Assembly (NCBI RefSeq): GCF_000313135.1
Contig: NW_004457329.1
Coordinates: forward strand, 1,269-61,649
Direction of reading: 5' to 3'
Source: Acanthamoeba castellanii str. Neff
Taxonomy: Eukaryota > Discosea > Longamoebia > Acanthamoebidae
Length of the DNA: 60,381 bases
Of this stretch, positions 30,128-41,201 are shown piece by piece (within the stretch, counting starts at the first letter, position 1; each line of letters opens with the position of its first letter). A program made the position numbers and the translations under genes. The notes beneath the pieces were generated by a model, which did not search any database, was not told the DNA's origin, and saw only the letters and a program-made list of their open reading frames with translations.

Positions 30128-32293
30128 ATGAAGCGAGTATCTCATCGGGCAGTACACATCCTGGCCCTCTGCCTTATGGCCTGGGTCGTCTTCGCCAGCG
30201 GTACGGCCCCCTTACCCCACCAAGCCTTCTAGCTTCGTCTTTCTGCGGATGGCTGACTGGCTCGTGCTGCTGCTGCTGTTGCAGGCCAAAACAAGTTTGA
30301 CGTCCAAGACACCTTCCACGTCAACGTCGCCGGTTCCTTCAGGTTGGACTCGCCCATCCGCCCACCCCCCATCCATCGCTTCACTTCTGACTCTCAGCAC
30401 CCACCACACAATATTATTTTATTTATTTATTATCTTTATTTTATATTTATATATAGACAAGACACGCCCAGCACATGCGACTACTGCGACTGCTCTGCAG
30501 CCAACGGCTGCTCGTGGGTCGACAATTCTGCGTGTCCTTCCCTGGGCTTCAACGAGCCCGACGACAACCAACAGAGGTACCCCTCCCCCATGTCTGGCCG
30601 GGCGTATATGTACGTTGGTGCGGCGTCTAACGCGTGTGCGGCTGTGCGTGTGCGGTGCGTGGGCTGTACCAGGTGGGGCGAGTGCAATCCGATCTGGGGC
30701 GTCACCTGCAACTGCTTCGGTTCTTCGGGCGTGGGCTTCCGCGGAGTCAGCAACGTGACGATCGTGTCCAACCCCACCGATGGCGTGGCCACCAAGATCG
30801 GCAGGATGACCCACTACAACAACCCCATCGCCGTACGTGTCCCCCCCCCGTCGTGTGTCCTGTGTACGCCGTGCGTGTCGTGTCTTTTTTCTGTACACGC
30901 GCACTGACACTCGACCCACTGCAGGGCTTCTCTCCGACCCAGCTGCGCCTCACTCTGTCCATGGACGCTCCGGAGCTCAGCCAGCCGTTCTCGATCAGCT
31001 ACCCACTCAGTACGCTCTTCGTCGTCTCAAGACAACTGACTGTGCTAGTTCTGCAGTGGTGCTGATCTTACCTCTCGCGCGCCCTGCACAGACTTCATTG
31101 AGACCCCCAACACGGTGCTCGCCAACTGCGACCCGGTCATCCAGAAGAGTACGTCACATTTTCTCTCCACCCTTAGGGCGTCGCTCGGTTGCGGCGGTGA
31201 GGCCAGCGGCGTGTGACTGACGGAAAAAAATGCATTGGATTGCTACAGCCAGCGTGCCGTGCGACGACCGCTTCTCGTTCTCCGATCTGGTCCTCACCGA
31301 CACGTTCACGAAGGACAACATCGAGTACACGCTCCAGATCGTCGGCTTCGTGCAGGACGACAGCACCGACCTCACCCCCATCAAGGGGTTCGTGACGAGG
31401 GAGTCGAACGTGACCTACGCGGACGTCTACGCCAAGATCGTGACGGCTTGCGTCCAGTCGGAGTGTGGCCCCAATGAAGTGTTCCAGGCGCCTCCCGTGT
31501 GCGGCTGCGTGTGCGCCGTCACCGACGAGCTGTGCCAAGCTCGTACAACTTCTCTGCCCGCGCCGCGTGTGCTGACGTCATCATCATCATTCCCCTAACC
31601 TCAACCCTCGCCTCGTGTCACAGAGCACAATGGCAACCCCTATTGGGCGAGCGTGAACGAGACCTGCGGTTGCCAGTGCACGCTGACTGAAGCCGACTGT
31701 CCGGCCAACAGCACCTACGACGCTGCCACGTGCAGCTGTGGCTGTCCGCTCACCGACGACCAGTGCAACGTCGTCGACAAGGACTTCGTGGTGTCGCCCG
31801 ACCCCACCCTCTGCGGGTGCGTGTGCTCGAGCATGGCCGTCGACGCTTGCCGCAGCCAGGGCCGCTTCTGGAACTCCTCCGTCGAGAGCTGCGGTACGCA
31901 TCACACACACACACACACACACACACACAAATACAGCGCACTCACGCGCGTTTTGCTTCTGCAGACTGCTACTGCTTTGTCACGGACCAGCTGTGCGAGG
32001 ATGCCTACGGCAGCGGCTACTCGGCCGACTCGGACGCCTGCGGCTGCGTGCCCGGCGGCGGCGGCCTCGGCGGCGGCGAGATCGCGGGTATCGCGGTGGG
32101 TGCCGCCGCCGGCGCGCTCCTGCTGGCCTGTCTGTTCGGCGCGCTGGCGGGCCTGCTGGCGTTCCTCATTAGGCGGGGCAGCATGCCAGGCATCTACGGC
32201 GTCAAGATCGACGACCCGGGCTTCGAGGGCGCCTCCCACTCTCCGCTCTACCACGACCCGTGGAAGGGCAACGACAACCTCCTCCGCGGCTAA
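30128..32293 (+). CDS. Type I surface protein with a bacterial-type choice-of-anchor K domain and Cys-rich repeats
   Basis: Start MKRVSHRAVHILALCLMAWV, a signal peptide. The next region holds CDYCDCSAANGCSWV and WGECNPIWGVTC. The motifs VATKIGRMTHYNNPIAG, LRLTLSMDAPELSQPFSIS, the intron-joined NFIETPNT, VPCDDRFSFS and DTFTKDNIEYTLQIVGF follow in the same order as in the choice-of-anchor K domain of bacterial exported proteins (LGxLTYxNxPI, ETPNT, TFxxxGxxYTLxLxGF). Cys-rich segments come next, each with a CxC pair (CGCVCAVTDELC, CGCQCTLTEADC, CSCGCPLTDDQC, CGCVCSS, CYCFVTDQLC). A Gly-rich hinge, one span (AAGALLLACLFGALAGLLAF) and a short tail ending GNDNLLRG complete it. Likely a surface recognition or adhesion protein. 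Eight or nine introns support a resident eukaryotic gene even if the domain was acquired. Confidence 0.78.
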
Positions 32294-32471
32294 GCGACAA
32301 GTGCTCTGCTCTGCTACGCTCCGCTACGTCGGCGCACGACGCGTCGAACGACAATCACATGCACATAGGTTGGGGGAGGAGGTGGGAGCGGCCGATTCTG
32401 GAGAGGCCAACGTTGTATCCTGTACAGTTAGTTCCAACATGCCAAATAGACAATCGTAGATCTTTCATTTA

Positions 32472-33729
32472 TCATAACAGATCACGCAACAGCTCCTCTT
32501 CACAATCATCGTAGCGGTCGTCGTCATCGTCATAGCCGTAGTCGTCGTCATAGCCATAGTCGTCGTAGGCGGAGTACTGGTAGGTGGGTGGCGGCACAGG
32601 CTCGCCGTCGGCGACCATGAGGTTGGGTATGGCCCTGGCGCACTGCCGCGAGCACGAGATCGACAGCAGAGGCACCTTCCAGAAGACGTTGTCCCACGCC
32701 GACCAACACGCAAAGTAGGCGTCGAAGAACGGCCTGCACGCATTCATTCATTCATTCGTTCGTTCACTTCATTCATTCATTCACTCGTGCTGCGGCAGTG
32801 GTAGAGTGGATCGATCACTTACCCGTGGCACTTGGAGCAGCGCTTCGCGGCGCGCAGATACGATTCCAGGTCCGCAGGGAGCGGCACCTCCTCATCTGGC
32901 CGTCGGCTGCCGGGTGGACGCCGCACGATCGCACGCGCGGTCGTCTCCTTGAGCGAAAGTGGACCTGCCGCGGCAGTGGCGTGGTGAACTCTGGAGTCTG
33001 CACCCGTGGCGAAGTGTGCACTTTGTGGTTTGCTTACCTGTGGGGAAGCGAGGAAGAGGTGCTAGCCGGTCCTTCGTGTCCCCGGTCGTGAAGGCGAGCA
33101 GATGGCGATTCTGGGGTAGAAGGGTGTGTGTGATCTCGAAGGGCAAGAAGCGCAGCCGGCTGCAGTTGCCCGCGTTCAGCTCCCGCAGCTTCTTCATGCG
33201 GCCGATCGCAGGACTCAACGACGTGATCTGGGACGGTCGTGGTGTGAGTTCTTGGAGAACACGATGATGGTGATGGTGAAGAAGAAGAAGAGGACCTTTT
33301 TGCTGCCGTGGCAGGACAACATCTTCAGGTTGTGGCACTTCCACAGGCCCGACGGCAGATCAGCGTCGGGCCACTCGCCCAGGTCCGCCTCCACCAGCGC
33401 CTCAGCAAACTGGCAAAGGGTCACAACTGACCCAACTTTGTTGCATTAAAAATTAGAATAGAAGGGAGAGCACCAGTCGGAGCTGGTCGGGGGAGAGGGG
33501 CGGGGTGAGCTGACGGAAGCTCGACCGCTCGAAGACGTCGATCTTGGTGCTGTCGAACAGCACCCCCCGCCGCAACTACGCAGCCACGCTTAGCCGGCGG
33601 CAAAGACAGAGGGAGAGGAGAAAGAGAGGAAAGAAGTAAAAGGAGAACCTGAAGCCTCTCGTCGTCCGTGAGTTCGCGGCTGCTCTCGTAGGGGTTGAAC
33701 ACCAGCTGCGCAAAGGCTGCGTCGTCCAT
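32472..33729 (-). CDS. Small leucine-rich repeat protein with a Cys-rich C-terminal module and acidic tail
   Basis: Start MDDAAFAQLVFNPYESSREL at 33729. Exons splice to LRRGVLFDSTKIDVFERSSF, a stretch of degenerate LRRs (ADLPSGLWKCHNLKMLSCHG, ITSLSPAIGRMKKLRELNAG, RLRFLPFEITH), then DEEVPLPADLESYLRAAKRC. The last two exons give KRCSKCHGPFFDAYF and KVPLLSISCSRQCARAIPNL, a C-x2-C and C-x3-C pair that resembles the zinc-ribbon-like end of LRRC58-type proteins, which is a tentative match. The tail alternates Asp and Tyr (DDYGYDDDYGYDDDDDRYDD) and ends CEEELLRDLL. About 270 residues. No membrane span. Function unknown; such proteins may be adaptors. Confidence 0.68.
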
Positions 33730-33730
33730 G

Positions 33731-33736
33731 TTTATT
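33731..33736 (-). terminator. Possible polyadenylation signal of the receptor gene
   Basis: Minus-strand AATAAA (plus TTTATT) lies 137 bases past the receptor stop, but only one base before the ATG of the next minus-strand gene at 33729. Either the receptor transcript ends inside the promoter of the LRR gene, or the match is fortuitous. Confidence 0.3.
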
Positions 33737-33872
33737 GTGATTTTCTTGTCTTTTTTGCTGTCTATTTACTTCGCCACACCAATCCGGAGGCGCGTAGTAG
33801 TTTAAAAACAAGTATATACTACAGTTACAGGGGTACAGGTACAGCAAGACAGGGTGGCCGACGACGTGTGGT

Positions 33873-36800
33873 TTAGACGTCGCGGGCACCTTCCTGGCCA
33901 AGCAGGGCGTCGAGCCTCTCGATGATGAGTTCCATCGGGGGCCTCTTCTCCGGATTGTTGTGCCAGCACTTCTTCATCAACTGTGGTTGTGTGTGTTCGT
34001 GAATGAGGTGAGTACAACTTGTTCAACGCAAAGGGGGGGGGCGAGGTCGCACCTTCTTGTACTTCTCGGGGCAGTCCAGGGGGATCTGCGGGCGCTTGCC
34101 CTCGAGCACGTCGAGCGAGACGCCCATGAAGTTGCGCCCGGCGAAGGGCTGCTTGCGGGTCAGCACCTCCCACATGATCACGCCGAAGCTGTACACGTCG
34201 GCCCGCTCGTCGTACTTCTCCCCGCGGATGACCTCCGGCGCCGTCCAGCAGGGCGTGCCGCAGCGGGTCATGGTCGCGTTCTCCTCCTTGATCCGCGCGA
34301 AGCCGAAGTCGGCCACCTTGACGTTCCAGTTCTCGTCCACGAGCAGGTTGGACGGCTTCAAGTCGCGATGCACGATCACCGGCTCGAGCGAGTGGAGGTA
34401 GTTGATGCCCAGCGCGGCGCTTCGCAGTCCGCGCAGACGCTGGTCCCAGGCGAGCCTGATCGAGTTATCCGCCAGGATCTCCTTCAGCGCGCCCTGCTTC
34501 ACGAACTCGGTCACGATACACAGATTCGGCATCTTCACGCACGCGCCTGGTGTGTCGTGTCGTGTCACGTCAGCACTACACCCGTGTCGTGTCGTGGTCG
34601 TGTCGTTGGTCGTGTCGTGTCATGAGAGAGGGAGCGTACCGATGAAGAGGACGATGTTGGGGTGGTGGAGCTCGGAGAGGAAGGCCATCTCGGCGCGGAA
34701 CTCGAGCATACGGCGTTCGTCGAGCTTCTGCTTGATGAACCGCTTGACCGCCACCTCGACGCCCTTCCACTTGCCCGTGTAGACCACGCCGTACGACCCC
34801 ATCCCGATCTGCCGGCCCATCTGGATCTCCTTGAAGTCGATCACCCACCGGCACAGGTTGGCCGACGTCAGGAAGTGGTCCTCCTTGTACATCATCCCCT
34901 CGCCCACCGCCTCCTGCATCGGCTCGTCGCTGTCCTCGCTCTTGCCCGACCGCTTGCCGCCGCTGTCTCCCTCATCGCCGCCGCCGCCCGAGTGCTCGGA
35001 CGACCCGGCGCCCGATGACGACGACACGTCGCCGGCGCCGGTCGACACGCCGCCGAAGAACCGGCCCTCGAGGTGCTTGACCTTGAGCTCGTAGAGCTTG
35101 GCGCCGCGGGGCGCGTCGGGCATGTCGAACTTGCCCAGGGAGAGGACCCGGTGCTCCTCCTTGACCAGCGCGGCGGCGTCGGCGTTGAGCCGGTGCCACA
35201 CGGTGTGGGAGAAGATGACCTGCCCGCCGTGGGTGAGCGAGGTGATGCGCGCGGCGGTGTTGACCACCGGCCCGTAGTACTCCACCCGGCGGGTGATCGG
35301 GTCGCGCGTCTTGTGCGGCTTGCCCAGGTGCACGCCCATCCGCACCCGCGGACCCTTGTACAGCACCTTGTCGCCCACATCCGCCCTGTTGGGGTTCAAC
35401 CAGCCCGAAATGATTAGTATTATGAGCGCGTGTGTTGTGTCGTGCGTGGTGTCGTGTCGGGTGGTGGTACCATTCTTCGGCGGCGCCGGGGTGGTTGAGG
35501 AGCTCAGAGGGCCACTCGACCTGGAGCAGGCCCTGCTGCACGGCCGTGCACCACTCGAGGGCCTCGGCGGGGGTGTGGAAGGCGATGCAGAACGAGCCCT
35601 CGCCCGTGTTGCGGTCCTTGGCGAAGATGACCTCGTAGCCGCGGTGCTCGGTCAGCAGCGAGCGCAGAAGCTGGTTGTGCAGCAGCGTCGCGTCGCGCAT
35701 CGCGTTCGGGCTGAACTCCCACAACGACGCCGCACGCGTAATATCCGTGAACACGATCGTGACCTACACACACACCGCACACACGATCAACTTCCCGCAC
35801 GACACGCACGACACACACGGTGGAATGCAAAGGAATGCTACCTCGCCGTCGGGCGGGCGGATGCCTGCGGCCCCGCCGGACTTGGCCGATGAATGGGAGC
35901 CGTCGGAGGCCGAGGAGGTGGTGTTGGAGTTGAGGCTCCAGGCCGACGAGCCGGTGTGCTGGAGGGGCAGGTCGCTGGTGGACCCGCCCGAGTAGCTCGA
36001 CGACTGCAAGCCGCCGCCGCTGCTGTTGTCGTTGCTCATGCTGGTGAGGCGGGTCATGATCTCGAGGAACGTGGGCCGGATCGTGGGGTCCTCGTGCCAG
36101 CAGCTGCGCACCAGGTCCTCGTAGTCCAGCGACACCACCGACGACGGCATCTTCGGCCGCAACTGGTCGCGAATCACCGCCACAGCGATCGCCGCAGGGC
36201 TGGCCCCACGCACCGCGCACCACGCACACATCACGTCAGTAAAAGACCACCGGAGCAATAAGGAATTCCTGGTATGTGACGCACCTCATTCCCTCGTAGG
36301 GCTGGGTGCGGGTGAGGATCTCCCACAGGATGATGCCGAAGCTGTAGACGTCGGCGAGGATGAAGTCGGAGTCGAGCGACTCGTTGAGGATCTCGGGCGC
36401 GGTCCAGTGGATGCTGCCCTGCAGGTGGTCGGCCGCACCCTGGCCCTTCTTCATCTCCGAGCGGAACTTGGTGAGCCCAAAGTCGGACACCTTGACATTC
36501 CACTTGGAGTCGAGCAGCAGGTTGAGCGACTTGAGATCGCGGTGCACGATGCCCGACGAGTGCAGGAAGTGCATGCCCTTGGCGGCCTGGTAGGCGGTCT
36601 TGACCTGCTCACACGCGCGCGATTGAGTGATGAGAAACACTGCATTCGGTTCGCTGTGCAGCTACAGTACCTTGAGCTGGAACGGAATCTCAGGAATGAG
36701 CTCGTTGTGAAGCAGCTGTTGATGGAGAGGAAACACGCTAGAGTGAGGCGCCGTCACACGAGCGTATGTGGTTGGAGAGCGCGTACGTCGTAGAGCGAGC

Positions 36801-39800
36801 CGAGAGACATGAACTCCATGACGATGCACATCTTGGGCGGCTTGGTGCACGCGGCCATGAACAGCACCACGTTGGGGTGCCTGAGCGCGGTCATCACCCT
36901 CACCTGTGGTACACGCACACATGTAGTTGTGAGTTTTTAAGCTCACCGACGGCCCCGTGTGCGGAAGTGGGTGGGCTCGCCGGAGAGACGCGGTATATAC
37001 CTCATCGCGGAAGTCCCGCTCCATGTCCTTGGTGATGCTGGAGGCGACCATCATCTTGACTGCAACCTCGGTACCCTTCCACATGGCCTTGTTGACCTCT
37101 CCGTATCCGCCCGTACCGAGCTGCTCGCCCATCTCCAGTTCGCTGTAGTCGATCTCCCAGTCGCCCTTCGTGCGCCTCTGCAACCGTAAGCAGCGCGACA
37201 ACCCGCATTGAGGTCAGCCCAGGCCCCACCACTTTCACACAGGGGTGGTGTTGGTCTGTTGTCGTTGCAACGCACCCTGGCAGCGAAGGTGGAGATGGCG
37301 ACGGCCACGAGCACGATGAGGCACACCAGGATGATCACTCCGGGAATGGAGGCGCCCAGCACGATGCCCAGGATGGCGCCGGTGCTCAGGCTGTCGGAGG
37401 ACGAGACCTGCGGTGCTCGTGTGAGCGAAGCAATCGATGTCACAGTTTCCCTCTGAGCAAAGGGCGGGGGTGCGTAATCGTACAGCGGTCTGACAGTACT
37501 CGCCCTGGCGATCGCTGTGGCACACGCACTTGGAATTCACGCACGCGCCCGCGTCGGCGCACACCATGCCCTGGTACACGCAGCCAGCGACCGAGCTCAC
37601 GGCGACGCCGTTGCAGGTCATGCTGGCAATGCGCGTCAGGATGGTCTTGTTGAACCGGTCCACGCTGCTCAGCGGCAGGACGTAGTTCCTGGTGGCCGAG
37701 GTCAGGGCCTCGGAGTCAGTCTGCGTCCAGTACAGCCAGTCGGCCAGGGACTTGGCCTTGTTGCAGTTGGTCATCGTGCTCTGGTAGACCCACATCTGAT
37801 TGTACATCACCATCGGCCAGCTGTTCGACGAGACGGCTGTGTGGGTTGTGTGCGGAAGGAATGTGAGCTCGAGGCGGCGCTGACCACTAACGGAAGAAGT
37901 GCACGTACTGTCGCGCTTGGCCAAGGAGGGGAAGGGGACGGCGGTGGTGCTGTCGGTGTCGCCGGTCCAGTCGTCGAGGGTGGCCTGGATTGTGCCGAGG
38001 CTGAAGTCCACCGTGTTCCCGGCCCAATTCTCGAGGCTGGCCACCTTGACGTTACGCAGCGCCTGGAGCTCGTTGCTGCTCCACATGGTGAAGGTGTAGG
38101 TGGTCGTGCTCATGGGCTGCATGGGTGACACTGTGGCGTTGACGCCCACCAGACTGGCGGTCGGCACCAGAGGCGTGAACTGCGAGAGCGGCCCAACGGC
38201 CGAGTTGAAGCCCGGGACCGCGCGGCTCAGCGCCGAGGTCCACATGAGGGTGATCGGATCGGTGGGGGTGTTGTACACCACCACGATGTTGGCATTGGGC
38301 AGGAGGTTTGAGATATTCGGGTTGAGCGCCGCAATCTGGGAGTCGTTCCACTTCACAATGTTGCCTGGTGTGCAGGAAAAGGGAAAGTAAGCTGGAAGGC
38401 CTTGAAGGGAAAGCGTGGCTGGTGACGTACCCAGCATGATCTCGGAAATGACTTGGAAGCTGAGGACGAGCGGTGTCGTTTTGTACAATTCAGGGACCTG
38501 GTGTGGGTGGGGTGTGAAGTGAGTGGAATGTGAAGCATGAGTGGCGAAAGGCAGAAAAGCGGGCTGTCGGTAGAGCAGTACGTTATATCCAGGCACGACC
38601 GCGAAGGCGAAGCTCGGGATGGGCTTGACGTCGGGCATCGAAGCCTGGAGGGTCGAGGTCAAGCCCTGGTTCGGCGTCGCAAAGTCGAGATCGTCTGCGC
38701 GCCAATGCCGAAAGGCGCAAGACTGTCAGGTCTTGGGTCCTTGACGGGAAAGAACGAACGAACGAAAGAGCGAAAGAACGAAAGAAAGATCGAGCGAAGA
38801 CGCACTGGCCAGGATCTCCGACACTGTGGTGGCGGAATCGGAGTTGAAGTACTTGAGCTGGAAAAGACCGGAGCCGTAGTTGAGGAACCAGGTGTTGTAA
38901 ATCGGATAGGACGGCCCCATGCCCACGAGGAAGGCCGCCGACAGGCCAGGACTGCCGTTGCACGTGATCTGACCTATAAGTAGTGGCAGCAGCAGCATTG
39001 CGTCAGCCCTTGGTTCCACCAGTTGTATCATGGGAGAAACGCACTGATCATGTCGGTCACGCGCTTCTTGTAGCCGAAGGTGAGCGGCACGTACTGGATC
39101 GAATCGACGGCCGTGGCAACCTGAGCGTCCGACGATACCGGTTAAGAGATTCGAGAGTGAGGACGAAGGAATGAAAGAAATGGCGAGGTGCATACCTCTT
39201 CGTTGACCTGGGTCCAGGCGATGAACTGCAGAAGTTCGGAGACGTAGGAGCAGTCGGAGCGGGTGATGTTCTTGTAGAGGGCCACGGACACGACGAAGGT
39301 CATGGGCCACGAATTGTTTCCTGCGCCGTTACCCAGATCGTAGGCCAGGTCGCCCTCGTCGAGCACGTAACGGAAGTCGTCCATGGACGACGTGACCGTC
39401 GTCTCGGTGGGGTACACGATGTTGCCGGCCTTGTTTTTCATCGCCGCCACCGGCATGTTCGCCACCTTGGCGCCGTTCAAGTTCAGGTAGCAGAACGCAT
39501 TGGCGTTGTTCTGTGGAGAAGAAGAAGAAGAAGGGCATCAATAAGCAGGCCCAGGCTGAACGAGGTGGAGAGAGTTGCTTGGTGAATGCAAGGTACCTTG
39601 ACGAAGCTCAGGAGGGTGGCCGCCGAGGTTTGAGCAACGGCCCGCCCGGCCACTGCCGGGGGCAGAACGCCGAGGGAGTAGTTGTGCGCCTTCAGGATGG
39701 CCTCCAGCTGGGGACTGCACGCGTCACGAACAACCAGGAAAACCACACCATACATGTCAGATCGGTCATCCCAGCGCCCGCATTACTTATGAGTAGCTCG

Positions 39801-40686
39801 GAGTTAAAGTGTTGCGCAGGAGTGGTTGCTCCGGAGTTAAGTTGTAGGCGACGCCGCGTACTCAAAGGTGGCGAGGGCCTTGACGAAGGTGGCGTGGGTG
39901 CCGTAGCTGATGCCGGAGAAGTAACTCATGCGGATGGGGGCGTCGGGCATGGTTGAGTTGGGGTTGAGCTCCTGCAGCTGCGGGTCGTTCCAATTCGTGA
40001 TGTTTCCCAGCCATATCCCCGCGAGCGTCGGCCCGTCCAAGATCTGCGTGTTGTGTTATGAAACGCCCCATTGACCGTGATTAGCGCCCGGGGCGATCGC
40101 AACCAATCACAATAATCTTCCACTTTATCAATTTAGGTCCGAGCCAATTAGAGAATGGTGAAGTGGACACCGGTTGCGGTGCACTACGTAGGGGAAAAAT
40201 GGGTACGTACGAGGGTGCTGGAAATGTTGAGGCTGTGGTAGATGACGAGCGAGCTGGCCATGAGAGGCAGCTGGATGAAGCCCTCCTGGTAAAGGTCGTC
40301 CGGCAGGGTGGTGTCCACGGCCATGAAATCGTACACGCCGAGGCGGTAGTTCGCGGCGCCGACCGCCGTCGAGGCCGCGTAGTAGGTCACCGACGTCACG
40401 TCGCTATAGAACCGGTACTGGTAGGTCATCTGGTTGAACAGGTTGAGGCCATCCGACACTCCTCCGCCGTACAGCTGGACCCCGCCTGTGCATTGATATG
40501 TGTGTCAAGGTACGAAGTTAGGTTGGTTGATGCATCATCTTCTTTGTGCTTTCTTTCACGACACAGCAAAGATGGAGCCGAAGAGAAGGTACCACAGGCG
40601 GGGAAGAGGAGTGCCACCACAGCGACCACGAGACAGGTGGCAGCCACCAGGGATAGTGGGCCTTCGTGGCGGTGGTGAGACGGCAT
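33873..40686 (-). CDS. Receptor with PstS-like ectodomain, TKL kinase, class III cyclase and second TKL kinase
   Basis: About 19 exons, near 1,750 residues. Start MPSHHRHEGPLSLVAATCLV at 40686, a signal peptide. The ectodomain (37500-40590) holds two PstS-like modules: VYDFMAVDTTLPDDLYQEGF, LAGIWLGNITNWNDPQLQEL and SGISYGTHATF in the first; GGNIVKWNDSQIAALNPNIS and PLSQFTPLVPTASL in the second. An EGF-like Cys cluster (CADAGACVNSKCVCHSDRQG) precedes the span AILGIVLGASIPGVIILVCL. Kinase 1 (36050-37170) has GTGGYGEV, VAVKMM, HRDLKSLNLLL and DFGL. The cyclase (35040-35762) has VTIVFTDITRAASLWEF and YYGPVVNTAARITSL. Kinase 2 (33890-34860) has GMGSYGVVY, VAVKRF, HRDLKPSNLLV and DFGF. Both kinases keep all catalytic residues. 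Likely role: sensing an external ligand and producing cyclic nucleotide and phosphorylation signals. Stop TAA at 33873. Confidence 0.88.
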
Positions 40687-41201
40687 GTCGCAGTTGTGTT
40701 GAAGGAAGGCCTTGTGGGTTGTGGCGGCCAGCAGGAGGATAGAAGATGCTGGGGCTGGGTGTAAAAGCTTAAAAAAAAAGGTGGGCGCCGACTTGGTTTG
40801 CCCACCGGCGTCTAACCTGGTTACTCCGGTTCGCCTAGCCAACAGGGTCGGCAGCTGGTTCCCCACCTATCCCACCAATAGGCCACGCCTACGACCTAAT
40901 ACGGTCAACCAATCGAGGAGCTTGTCGGTTTGTCCTGACCGCTCACCGAATCTGCAGTGACTCCGCTCGGCCTTTCCCCAACTGTTGTCGGGGAGGGGCC
41001 GCACTCGTTGGACACGCCCGCAGAAGAACGTGCCAACCAAGCACAAAAATGAGGCCCACCACGATGATCATTACCAGCGGCCAATCCAAGCTGTGGTGTG
41101 CTCAACCAGGTGATGTGCTTCAACACTTGCACGGGGCCTTCAGCACCCTAAAGTCGCGCATCGTATGTTGTGGTGAGCGGCACAGGTCGCGGCAGCGGCA
41201 C
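40687..41201. promoter_or_regulatory. Intergenic region with two CCAAT elements upstream of the receptor gene
   Basis: 515 bases with no supported gene. CCAAT at 40875-40879 and 40909-40913 on the plus strand, so ATTGG on the receptor's strand, about 190 and 225 bases before its ATG. The part next to 41202 would hold the 3' end of the ABC transporter transcript. No TATA box was seen. Regulatory meaning is inferred from position only. Confidence 0.35.

Noticed and set aside
34972..35754. 260-residue minus-strand frame with Arg-rich second half
   Set aside because: The first part is the true cyclase exon, but the rest is a wrong-frame read-through past the intron near 35400-35470.
37500..40686. 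Possibility that the PstS-like region is bacterial contamination
   Set aside because: It has many short GT-AG introns, eukaryotic-style composition, and runs through a membrane span into TKL kinases in one coherent model.
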